Assembly: GCA_035547695.1 (NCBI GenBank)
Contig: DASZUK010000039.1
Span: forward strand, 160,161-224,160
Length of the DNA: 64,000 nt
Reading direction: 5' to 3'
DNA from: DASZUK01 sp035547695
GTDB lineage: Bacteria; Actinomycetota; Acidimicrobiia; Acidimicrobiales; RAAP-2
This document shows positions 41,201 to 49,067 of this stretch, one piece after another. A model generated the notes under the pieces. The model worked only from the letters and a program-made list of their open reading frames with translations. It was not told where the DNA came from and did no database searches. Each line of letters opens with the position of its first letter. Position 1 is the first letter of the stretch. The position numbers were made by a program, and so were the translations under genes.

Positions 41201-43324
41201 GTGGCACCCGCCACCGGCGCCCCCTTTGTAGGCTGTGGCCCCATCAACCACGTCCGCAACAGCAGCAACGCGGGCCGGGGTCGGCTGGCAGTGGTGACGG
41301 CGGTGACGACGGTGGTGGCGGTGGCCGTCGCCGTGGTGCCGGTGGTGGCCGTGCCGGTGACGACCGCGCCGGCCGGAGCGTCCACCGCCGACCTGGGGAC
41401 CCCGGCGTCGGTGCCGGGGCCGATGCCGGGGCCGGCGTCGGTGCCGGTGGAGCCGCAGTCGGCGGCGGCCGCCCTCTCGCCCGACACCGTCATCCCGCCC
41501 GACACCGTCAGCGTGCGGATCGTGATGACCGAGAACAACACACTGGACGTCATCGTGTCGTCGCCCGGCGGGGTGTCGGCCCCCGGGGTCGCCAACGCCC
41601 CGGCGGTGCGGTTCCAGCGTGCGGCCGGCGGTACCTGGAACGTGCAGACCGCGCAGACATGTGCCGGCGGCGAGCCCACAGGGGCGGCACCGTGGTCGGT
41701 GCAGGTGGGCACCGGCCAGAAGGACCCGACGGCCAGCCCGGTGACGGCGTCCCAGTTGCTGACGCTGTGCGTGGGCGGAGGCCAGAGCACCAACGACCAC
41801 GGCACCGTCACCGCCACGTACAACGCCACAGGGCAGGCCCGGACGGTGAACACGCTGCCGCTGGAGCAGTACATCGCCGACACCGTGCCGGGGGAGTCGC
41901 CGTCCACCTGGGCGTCGTTGGGCGGCCCGGGCCCGCAGGGCCAGAACTGGGGGTTCCAGGAGCTGGAGGCCCAAGCGGTGGCCGCCCGGTCCTACGTGCT
42001 GGCCAACCTCGGCGGGTACGGCGGCTACGCCGACACCTGCGACCTGACCTGCCAGACCTACCGCGGCACCAAGTGGGAGTCCGCGGCGAGCATCGCCGCC
42101 GCCACCGACACCGCCGGCCAGGTCATGTTCATGCCGACAGGCCGGATCGCCACCACCGAGTACTCGTCGTCCACCGGCGGGTACACCTCCAACGCCACAG
42201 AGCAGTCCCCGTTCACCGCGGTTCCCGACACAGGGGACGTGGTGGCCGGGAACACCCACCACAACTGGACCGCCACCGTCACTGACCACTGGGCCTCCAC
42301 AATCGGGCCGACGTTGACCGGGATCACAGTGACCAGGCGCAACGGCCTCGGCGACTGGGGCGGCCGGGCGGTGACGGTGGTGGTGAACGGCACAAGGGCG
42401 CCCAAGACGATGACGGCGGCGCAGTTCGTGGCGGCCACCACAGGCACAGGGGTGCAGTCCAACTGGTTCACCGTCACCGCCGTGTCCGGCGGCACCGCCA
42501 CCCTGTCCGGCCACGGCTGGGGCCACGGCATCGGCATGGGGCAGTGGGGGGCCCTGGGGTACGCCATCGGGCAGGACAACGGGCAGGGCAACTGGACCTA
42601 CCAGCAGATCGTGACCCACTACTACGGGCCGGCCACCCTCGGGAACCTGCCCGGGCCGGCGGCCACCCCGGGCGCCGGCGGCGGGGTCGGGGGATACTGG
42701 CTGGCGGCGGCCGACGGCGGCATCTTCAGCTTCGGCAACGCCCACTTCGACGGCTCCATGGGCGGCCAGCCGCTCAACCAGCCGGTGGTGGGCCTGGCGG
42801 CTACGCCGGACGACGGCGGCTACTGGGAGGTGGCCACCGACGGCGGCATGTTCAGCTTCGGCGACGCCCACTTCTACGGCTCCATGGGCGGGCAACGGCT
42901 GAACCAGCCCATCGTCGGCATGGCCCCCACCGCCGACGGCGCCGGGTACTGGCTGGTGGCCGCCGACGGCGGCATCTTCGCGTTCGGTGACGCCGTCTTC
43001 CATGGCTCCACCGGCAGCCTGCACCTGGTGAAGCCCGTGGTCGGCATGGCCCCCACCGCCGACGGCGCCGGGTACTGGCTGGTGGCGTCCGACGGCGGCA
43101 TCTTCGCCTTCGGTGACGCCCACTTCTACGGGTCCGCCGCCGGCACCGCCGGGGGGTCCGGGGCCACCGGCCTGGCGGCCACCGCCGACGGTGCCGGGTA
43201 CCTGCTGGTGACCACCGCCGGCAAGGTCACCGCCTTCGGGGACGCCCCGCAGCTCGGTGACCTGACCACCGCGGTGGCCCACTACGGCGGCCGGGTCGTC
43301 GGCCTGGTGACCACCGCCGGCTGA
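41201..43324 (+). CDS. Secreted SpoIID/LytB-domain protein with GGIF/FYGSMGG repeats
   Basis: 707 residues if GTG 41201 is used, which gives a basic segment before the Val/Ala-rich signal core (residues about 30-60); GTG 41291 is an alternative. The middle is a SpoIID domain: LEQYIADTVPGESPSTW, LEAQAVAARSYVLAN, CDLTCQTYRGTKWES, TEYSSSTGGYTSN and the late GHGWGHGIGMGQWGALGYA. Such domains act on peptidoglycan; sporulation SpoIID is a lytic transglycosylase. The C-terminal ~210 residues are five units of the repeat found in 32937-35228 and 35364-37427, joining the repeat module to a wall-active domain. Confidence 0.82.
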   Translation: MAPATGAPFVGCGPINHVRNSSNAGRGRLAVVTAVTTVVAVAVAVVPVVAVPVTTAPAGASTADLGTPASVPGPMPGPASVPVEPQSAAAALSPDTVIPPDTVSVRIVMTENNTLDVIVSSPGGVSAPGVANAPAVRFQRAAGGTWNVQTAQTCAGGEPTGAAPWSVQVGTGQKDPTASPVTASQLLTLCVGGGQSTNDHGTVTATYNATGQARTVNTLPLEQYIADTVPGESPSTWASLGGPGPQGQNWGFQELEAQAVAARSYVLANLGGYGGYADTCDLTCQTYRGTKWESAASIAAATDTAGQVMFMPTGRIATTEYSSSTGGYTSNATEQSPFTAVPDTGDVVAGNTHHNWTATVTDHWASTIGPTLTGITVTRRNGLGDWGGRAVTVVVNGTRAPKTMTAAQFVAATTGTGVQSNWFTVTAVSGGTATLSGHGWGHGIGMGQWGALGYAIGQDNGQGNWTYQQIVTHYYGPATLGNLPGPAATPGAGGGVGGYWLAAADGGIFSFGNAHFDGSMGGQPLNQPVVGLAATPDDGGYWEVATDGGMFSFGDAHFYGSMGGQRLNQPIVGMAPTADGAGYWLVAADGGIFAFGDAVFHGSTGSLHLVKPVVGMAPTADGAGYWLVASDGGIFAFGDAHFYGSAAGTAGGSGATGLAATADGAGYLLVTTAGKVTAFGDAPQLGDLTTAVAHYGGRVVGLVTTAG

Positions 43325-43387
43325 ACGACCCGACCCGGCGGACGGGCCCGACCGGCGGACGGGCCCGTCCGGAGAGGGGGCCCCGGG

Positions 43388-44122
43388 TCAGGCCGGGGGA
43401 GCCTCCGCCATCACTGTGGCCAGCCTGGGGTACCGGCGGAGCCGGCCGAACCGGCCGAGCCGGCCGGCGTCGACGCCGTGGTCGGCGGCCTGCAACAGCC
43501 GGAGGTCGCCGCGGCTGTTGCCGTAGACCCACAGCACCGGGGCGTTGGGGCCGGCGCCGTTCAGCCCCTCGGCCCGCAGCCAGCCGGCCAGCCGGGCGTA
43601 CTTCTCGGGGCCCCGGCAGTTCTTGCCCTCGTACCGGCCGGTCAGCAGGTGGCCGCTGACCGCCAGCCGGGTGGCCAGGGCGGCCTCGGCGCCCAGCAGG
43701 TCGGCGGCCGGCCGGACGTAGAGGTCCGGGGACGCCGACACCACCACCACCCGGTGCCCCTGCTTGCGGTGCCAGTCCAGCCGGTCCCGGGCGTCCCGGC
43801 GCAGCCGGCGCCGCAGGTGGCGCTCGGCGAAGTCGGCCGCCAGCCGGTCCACCTCCTGGGCCGGCAGCCCGGACAGCAGGTCGGTGAACAGGCCCTCCTT
43901 GGTGTCGTCGGCCGCCGACCCGCTGAACAGGGCGCTGCGGATCAGGCCAGGCAGGCTACGCAGGACGGCCACCGCGGTGGGCAGGGGGCCGCGGACGGCC
44001 ACCAGGAAGGCCAGGACGCTGCCGCCGTGGGTGAGGGTGCCGTCGAAGTCGAACGCGGCCACCGTGGGCCGGTCGCCGGCCGGCCCGGGTGCCGGGACCA
44101 GGGGGGTCGGGGCGGTGGTCAC
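43388..44122 (-). CDS. HAD-IB family hydrolase (SerB-like)
   Basis: 244 residues from GTG 44122, overlapping the enoyl-CoA hydratase stop. HAD motif I is AAFDFDGTLTHGGS, motif II VVVVSASPDLYV, then KY in GPEKYARLAGWL and motif III WVYGNSRGDLRLLQ, where the usual GDS-x-x-D reads GNSRGD. The helical cap between motifs I and II identifies subclass IB, which includes phosphoserine and phospholipid-head-group phosphatases. Substrate unknown. The Tyr-Gly-Asn-Ser variant of motif III is a common IB form. Confidence 0.85.
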   Translation of the reverse strand: MTTAPTPLVPAPGPAGDRPTVAAFDFDGTLTHGGSVLAFLVAVRGPLPTAVAVLRSLPGLIRSALFSGSAADDTKEGLFTDLLSGLPAQEVDRLAADFAERHLRRRLRRDARDRLDWHRKQGHRVVVVSASPDLYVRPAADLLGAEAALATRLAVSGHLLTGRYEGKNCRGPEKYARLAGWLRAEGLNGAGPNAPVLWVYGNSRGDLRLLQAADHGVDAGRLGRFGRLRRYPRLATVMAEAPPA

Positions 44123-45042
44123 CGGGCCACCCCGCCGCCGCCCGCCCCGCCGCCGCCCGCCGCGGCCGCTCCGGCGGCCACCGGTACCCCGCCGCGGCCG
44201 GCGCCACCGGCGAACCGCCGGGCGCCGGCCAGGGTCTCGCCGCTGGCGATCACCTGCCGGCCCCGCCGGGCCTCCATGACGGCCGCGTCCTCCTCGGTCA
44301 GTCCCCACTGGTCCACGGCGCAGGCCCGGTCACTGCGCAGGCAGCCCTGCGGCAGGGCGGCCAACTGCCCGGCCAGCTCCAGCGCCACCGGCAGCGACCC
44401 GCCGGCCGGCGCCGGCCGGTTGGCCAGGCCGATGGCCAGGGCCTCGGCGGCATCGACGGGCCGGCCGGTCAGGATCAGGTCCATGGCCCGGGAGTGGCCG
44501 ATCAGCCGGGGCAGCCGCACCGTGCCGAGGTCGCACAGCGGCACCCCGAACCGGCGGCAGAACACCCCGAAGACGGCGTCGTCGGCGGCCACCCGCAGGT
44601 CGCACCACAGGGCCAGCTCCAGGCCGCCGGCCACCGCGTAGCCGTCCACCGCGGCGATCACCGGCTTGGACAACGTCATCCGGGTGGGCCCCATCGGGCC
44701 TGTCCCGTGGTCCGGCACCGGCCGGCGGTCGCCGTCGCTCAGCGCCTTCAGATCGGCGCCGGCGCAGAAGTGGCCGCCGGCGCCGGTCAGCACGGCCACG
44801 GCGGCCGACGGATCGGCGTCGAACTCCCTGAACGCCTGCCGCAGGGCCTCGGCGGTGCCGCTGTCCACGGCGTTGCGGACCTGCGGCCGGTCGATGGTCA
44901 CCACCGTCACCGGCCCCACGGTGTCCACCACCACCGATCCGTCCCGCCGGTCCCCGCCGTCCTGCTGGTACTGCTCGCCGTCCCGCTGGTGCTGCTCACC
45001 GTCCCGCCGGTGCTGCTCACCGTGCACTGTGCAGATCCCCAT
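44119..45042 (-). CDS. Enoyl-CoA hydratase/isomerase family protein
   Basis: 307 residues if started at ATG 45042. The crotonase core begins near residue 40 (VGPVTVVTIDRPQVRNAVD), with oxyanion-hole segments GGHFCAGADLKAL and VDGYAVAGGLELALWCDLRVA and the catalytic-region CRRFGVPLCDLGTVRLPRLIG. The first ~35 residues are a GEQHRRDGEQHQRDGEQYQQDG repeat encoded by three 21-base units, so a GTG about 36 codons downstream may be the true start. The C-terminus is Ala/Gly-rich. Paired with the HAD-IB gene. Confidence 0.85.
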   Translation of the reverse strand: MGICTVHGEQHRRDGEQHQRDGEQYQQDGGDRRDGSVVVDTVGPVTVVTIDRPQVRNAVDSGTAEALRQAFREFDADPSAAVAVLTGAGGHFCAGADLKALSDGDRRPVPDHGTGPMGPTRMTLSKPVIAAVDGYAVAGGLELALWCDLRVAADDAVFGVFCRRFGVPLCDLGTVRLPRLIGHSRAMDLILTGRPVDAAEALAIGLANRPAPAGGSLPVALELAGQLAALPQGCLRSDRACAVDQWGLTEEDAAVMEARRGRQVIASGETLAGARRFAGGAGRGGVPVAAGAAAAGGGGAGGGGVAR

Positions 45043-45133
45043 CTCCCATGCCCCGATTCTCGCACGGCGGGTCCCCTCGGACGGCCACCCGGGCCCCGGC
45101 CACCCGCCCCGCCAAGATTCCTGACCTACCTGA

Positions 45134-45162
45134 TCGACAATTGCTCCTGGGTCCGTTATGGT
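45134..45162 (+). promoter_or_regulatory. Sigma-70-type promoter of the peroxiredoxin gene
   Basis: TCGACA (45134-45139) and TATGGT (45157-45162) are separated by 17 bases, five and four matches to the consensus hexamers. Transcription would start near 45169, leaving a 70-base leader before ATG 45239. It lies in a short AT-richer window between divergent genes. Confidence 0.55.
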
Positions 45163-45238
45163 GGACGACGCACACCAGGACATCAGGCACGGAGGCGTCG
45201 CGGAGACCCCCTGCCCCGGGACACAGGAGGACGACTCC

Positions 45239-45874
45239 ATGGCAGTACGACTGGGCGACACCGCTCCGGACTTCACGGCGGACACCACCGACGGGACCAT
45301 CAACTTCCACGAGTGGCTGGGGGACAGTTGGGGGATCCTGTTCTCCCACCCCAAGGACTTCACCCCGGTGTGCACCACCGAGCTGGGGGCCTTCTCCAAG
45401 GCCAAGCCGGAGTTCGACAAGCGGAACACCAAGCTGATCGGGCTGTCGGTGGACTCGGTGGAGTCCCACAAGGGCTGGGCCGGGGACATCGAGGAGACCC
45501 AGGGCTCCGCGCTGTCGTTCCCGCTGATCGGTGACGAGGACCGGCAGGTGGCCGACCTCTACGACATGATCCACCCGAACGCCAACGACACCCTCACGGT
45601 CCGGTCGGTGTTCATCATCGGCCCGGACAAGAAGGTGAAGCTGATCCTGACCTACCCGGCGTCCACCGGCCGGAACGTGGACGAGATCATCCGGGTGCTG
45701 GACTCCCTGCAGTTGACCGCCGACTACTCGGTGGCTACCCCGGTGAACTGGACCGACGGCCAGGACGTCATCATCGCCCCGGCGGTGTCCGACGACGACG
45801 CCAAGGCCCGGTTCCCGAAGGGGTTCAACGCGGTCAAGCCGTACCTGCGGCTGACCCCGCAGCCCAACAAGTGA
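45239..45874 (+). CDS. 1-Cys peroxiredoxin (Prx6-like)
   Basis: 211 residues from ATG 45239, behind an ACAGGAGG ribosome-binding site. AVRLGDTAPDFTADTTDG starts the thioredoxin fold and the peroxidatic Cys45 is in HPKDFTPVCTTELG. No resolving Cys is visible. The long C-terminal domain with NVDEIIRVLDSLQL, VNWTDGQDVIIAP and PYLRLTPQP is diagnostic of the Prx6 subgroup, which reduces hydrogen peroxide and lipid hydroperoxides. Its place beside acyl-CoA genes fits a role in lipid peroxide defence. Confidence 0.95.
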   Translation: MAVRLGDTAPDFTADTTDGTINFHEWLGDSWGILFSHPKDFTPVCTTELGAFSKAKPEFDKRNTKLIGLSVDSVESHKGWAGDIEETQGSALSFPLIGDEDRQVADLYDMIHPNANDTLTVRSVFIIGPDKKVKLILTYPASTGRNVDEIIRVLDSLQLTADYSVATPVNWTDGQDVIIAPAVSDDDAKARFPKGFNAVKPYLRLTPQPNK

Positions 45875-45956
45875 TCCCCAACAAGTGATCCCCAACGACT
45901 GAGCTCGGCCGGCCGGGGCCATCCCGGCCCGGCCGGACCGGGGGACGAAGCGACGT

Positions 45957-45980
45957 GGCGCCGGCCTTCGGGCCGGCGCC
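45957..45980. terminator. Perfect 10-bp TTCG hairpin between convergent genes
   Basis: GGCGCCGGCC and GGCCGGCGCC pair perfectly around a TTCG tetraloop. It lies midway between the stop codons of the peroxiredoxin gene (plus) and the acyl-CoA synthetase gene (minus) and would work in both directions. No U tract is present. Confidence 0.6.
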
Positions 45981-46090
45981 GCCGCGTCCGGGGGCGACCG
46001 CCACGTCCGGGACGACCACCGCATGGGCTGACCGCCACATGAGTTGACCGCCGCATGGGCTGCGGGGCCTGGACGGCGGGCGGCCCCGGG

Positions 46091-47875
46091 CTATCGGTCC
46101 AGGAGCTGCTCGCGGAGCTGCCGCTTCAGGACCTTGCCGGCCGGGTTCCGAGGCAGCGGCTGGTCGACGAACCAGAACCGGGTGGGCACCGAGAAGGCGG
46201 CCAGGCGGTCGCGGACGTGGGTGGCCAGCTCCTCGGCGCCCACCTTGTGGCCCGGCCGCAGCACGACCACCGCGCCGACCTCCTCACCGAGGGTGGGGTG
46301 GGGGACCCCGATGACCGCGCAGTCGGCCACCGCGGGGTGCTCGAACAGGGCGGCCTCCACCTCGACGCAGTACACGTTCTCGCCGCCGCGGATGATGACG
46401 TCCTTGGCCCGGTCGACGATGTAGATGAACCCGTCGTCGTCGACCCGGGCGACGTCGCCGGTGTGGAGCCAGCCGTCGGTGAACACCAGGGCGGTGTCCT
46501 CCGGCCGGTTCCAGTACCCCCGGACCACCTGGGGGCCCTTCACCCACAGCTCGCCGACCACGTCGGGGCCGGACGGCAGGTCGGCGGTGGGGTGCGGGCC
46601 GGTGAAGTCGTCGGGGACCACCGCGACGTCGGTCACCGGCACCGCGGGGCCGACGCTGTCGGGCCGGCGGACATAGTCGGCCCCGGTGTTCATGGCGGTC
46701 ACCGCGGAGGTCTCGGTCAGGCCGTAGCCGTTGCCGGGCTGGCCCACCGGGAAGGCCTGCCGGATCCGGCGCACCAGCTCCGGCGGGGCCGGGGCGCCGC
46801 CGTAGGACACCGACGTCACCGACGACACGTCGTGCTTGCCGAATTCGGGGGAGTCCAGCACCTGCATCACCATCGTGGGCACCCCGCCGAACGTGGTGAT
46901 CTTCTCCCGCTCGATCAGCTCCAGCACCTGCTCGGGGTCGAAGTGGTGCACCAGCACCAGCTTGCCGCCGGACGCGGAGTAGGCCACCAGCACCGCGTGG
47001 CAGCCGGTGGCGTGGAACAGGGGCACGGTCAGCAGGTAGGCGTTCCCGCCGGTCTCGGACTGCAGCGCGGACCTGCCGTACCGCAACTGGCCGCGGGTGT
47101 TGACGAAGAACAGGTTCATCAGGTTGCTGCAGGTGTTCCGGTGAGTGCCCACCGCCCCCTTCGGCCGGCCGGTGGTGCCGGAGGTGTAGAAGATGGTGGC
47201 GTCGTCGTCGGGCTGGATGTCGACGTCCGGCGGCACCGCGTCGTCGGCGACGTCGCCGAGGAGGTCGCCGAAGGCCAGCTCGGCCACCCCGTCGATCCCG
47301 GCGCCGGGCGCCGCCAGCACCGGCGGCCGGCCGCGGTGCTCGGACACCACCACCATGGTCCGTAGCTGCCCCAGGTCGCCGGCGGCGGACCGGATGCGGC
47401 CGGCCCGCTCGTCGTCCACCACCGCCACCACCGACCCGGAGTCGGCCACCCCGTACCGCAGCTCGTCGCCGGTCCACCAGGCGTTCACCGGCACCACCAC
47501 CGCGCCGGCCGCGACGGCGGCCCAGAACGTCATCACCCATTCCGGCAGGTTCCGCATGGCGATGGCCACCCGGTCCCCCTTGCGCACCCCCAACCGGTCC
47601 ACCAGGCGGTGGGCCAGGGTGGCGGCGATGCGGTAGTGCCGGTCGAAGGTGTACCGCTCGTCCTCGTACACCAGGTACTCCGCGTCCCCGTACCCCAGGG
47701 TCAGGTCCAGCACCGTCCGCAGTGACTGCGGCGCCAGCTTCCACGTCCGGGTGGTCACCCCCCGGATGTCGACGTCCTCCATCTCGAACAGTTGCCCCGG
47801 CGCGGTGAGCTGGGCGGTGGCCTCCGCCAGGGTCATCAGCTCCTGCGGCGAGTCGTCGGACGGCCGGTCGGTCAT
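46091..47875 (-). CDS. Acyl-CoA synthetase (FadD-like AMP-binding enzyme)
   Basis: 594 residues. The AMP-binding P-loop is FYTSGTTGRPKGAVGTHRN (about residue 215), followed by GYGLTETSAV, the ribose-binding TGDVARVDDDGFIYIVDRAKDVIIRGGENVYCVEVE and the C-terminal adenylation Lys in NPAGKVLKRQLRE. It activates a carboxylic acid, probably a fatty acid or sterol side chain, as a CoA thioester through an acyl-adenylate. The start at ATG 47875 overlaps the stop of the upstream orn gene by four bases, so the two are co-translated. Confidence 0.93.
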   Translation of the reverse strand: MTDRPSDDSPQELMTLAEATAQLTAPGQLFEMEDVDIRGVTTRTWKLAPQSLRTVLDLTLGYGDAEYLVYEDERYTFDRHYRIAATLAHRLVDRLGVRKGDRVAIAMRNLPEWVMTFWAAVAAGAVVVPVNAWWTGDELRYGVADSGSVVAVVDDERAGRIRSAAGDLGQLRTMVVVSEHRGRPPVLAAPGAGIDGVAELAFGDLLGDVADDAVPPDVDIQPDDDATIFYTSGTTGRPKGAVGTHRNTCSNLMNLFFVNTRGQLRYGRSALQSETGGNAYLLTVPLFHATGCHAVLVAYSASGGKLVLVHHFDPEQVLELIEREKITTFGGVPTMVMQVLDSPEFGKHDVSSVTSVSYGGAPAPPELVRRIRQAFPVGQPGNGYGLTETSAVTAMNTGADYVRRPDSVGPAVPVTDVAVVPDDFTGPHPTADLPSGPDVVGELWVKGPQVVRGYWNRPEDTALVFTDGWLHTGDVARVDDDGFIYIVDRAKDVIIRGGENVYCVEVEAALFEHPAVADCAVIGVPHPTLGEEVGAVVVLRPGHKVGAEELATHVRDRLAAFSVPTRFWFVDQPLPRNPAGKVLKRQLREQLLDR

Positions 47876-48426
47876 GCCGGGGTGTCCTCCTTCGGTGCGG
47901 GGGCGAAGACGGCCTGGCGGTAGTAGGCCAGCTCGGCCACGCTCTCCTTGATGTCGTCCATGGCGCGGTGGGCGGTCTGCTTGGCCGGGGCCGCGGCGAG
48001 GGCGTCGGGGTACCAGCGGCGGGCCAGCTCCTTGACGGTGGAGACGTCGACGCTGCGGTAGTGGAAGAACCGCTCCAGGTCCGGCATCTGGGCGGCCAGG
48101 AACCGGCGGTCGGTGCCGATGGAGTTGCCGGCCAGCGGCACCTGGCCGGGGTCGAGGTGCTGGCGCAGGAACGCCAGGGTGGCGTGGCCGGCGTCGGCCA
48201 GGGACAGGGTGGAGGCCTCGATGGCGGCCAGCAGGCCGGAGTTGGTGTGCATGTCGCGGACGTACCGGTCCATCTGGACCAACTGCTCCGCGGTGGCCGA
48301 CACGACGAGGTCCGGTCCCTCCGCGACCACCTGTAGCTGGTCGTCGGTGACCAGGGTGGCGATCTCCACGATGGTGTGCCGGGCCGGGTCCAGGCCGGTC
48401 ATCTCCAGGTCCATCCAGGCCAGCAT
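47872..48426 (-). CDS. orn: Oligoribonuclease
   Basis: 184 residues, DEDDh exonuclease. WMDLEMTGLDPARHTIVEIATLVTD provides the first Asp and Glu (residues 6 and 8). AGNSIGTDRRFL, YRSVDVSTVKELARRWYP and the terminal HRAMDDIKESVAELAYYR hold the remaining catalytic residues including His. It degrades 2-5-base RNA oligomers and linear pGpG. The unusual pairing is its overlap with a downstream fadD-like gene. The start at ATG 48426 leaves two residues before the fold. Confidence 0.96.
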   Translation of the reverse strand: MLAWMDLEMTGLDPARHTIVEIATLVTDDQLQVVAEGPDLVVSATAEQLVQMDRYVRDMHTNSGLLAAIEASTLSLADAGHATLAFLRQHLDPGQVPLAGNSIGTDRRFLAAQMPDLERFFHYRSVDVSTVKELARRWYPDALAAAPAKQTAHRAMDDIKESVAELAYYRQAVFAPAPKEDTPA

Positions 48427-48523
48427 GGCTGAGGATGCTATCGGGACCCCGTCGGCGGCCCACCGATCGGCGGCGGGGGAACCGGAGCGGCGGGGGAGCG
48501 GCGGGCGGCAGTAGGGTTCGGCG

Positions 48524-48979
48524 ATGCCGACGGTGTTGACGGTGCCGGTGCACCAGTTGGACCCGGACCTGCCGCTGCCGGGGTACGCCAAGCCGGGTGA
48601 CGCCGGCGCCGACCTGTACGCCCGCCAGGACGTGGTGCTGGGCGCCGGGGGCGGCCGGGGGCTGGTGCCGACGGGACTGATCGTGGCCATCCCGCCGGGG
48701 TACGCCGGGTTCGTCCAGCCCCGCAGCGGGCTGGCGCTGAAGCACGGGGTGACCTGCCTGAACACCCCGGGGTTGATCGACGCCGGGTACCGCGGGGAGC
48801 TGGCGGTGCTGCTGGTCAACACCGACCCGACCGACCCCTACGAGGTGCGGCGCGGCGACCGGATCGCCCAGTTGGTCATCCAGCAGGTGGCCCAGGCCGA
48901 CTTCGCCGCGGTGGCCGCGGCGGAGGACCTGCCGGCGGCCGAGCGGGGGGCCGGCGGGTTCGGGCACAGCGGCCGGTGA
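48524..48979 (+). CDS. dut: dUTP diphosphatase
   Basis: 151 residues with all five trimeric dUTPase motifs in order: GDAGADLYA, QPRSGLALKHG, TPGLIDAGYRGELAV, RRGDRIAQLVIQ and the C-terminal P-loop-like GAGGFGHSGR. It hydrolyses dUTP to dUMP, limiting uracil in DNA and feeding dTMP synthesis. It is divergent from orn with about 97 bases between starts. Length is normal for actinobacteria. Confidence 0.96.
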   Translation: MPTVLTVPVHQLDPDLPLPGYAKPGDAGADLYARQDVVLGAGGGRGLVPTGLIVAIPPGYAGFVQPRSGLALKHGVTCLNTPGLIDAGYRGELAVLLVNTDPTDPYEVRRGDRIAQLVIQQVAQADFAAVAAAEDLPAAERGAGGFGHSGR

Positions 48980-49067
48980 CCGCCCGGCGGCCCCGGGCTG
49001 GCGGCTCCGGGTGGCGGGCCGGTCGCACGGTCGGGGGCCGGGGGATGAGGTGCGGGCGGTGGGGCGG

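Noticed and set aside
40160..43324. 1054-codon frame as one protein
   Set aside because: The first third is antisense to a clear glycosyltransferase; the real gene begins at about 41201 with its signal peptide.
45017..46024. Minus-strand 335-codon frame opposite the peroxiredoxin
   Set aside because: It is the shadow of the peroxiredoxin gene, whose family motifs, ribosome-binding site and promoter are on the plus strand.
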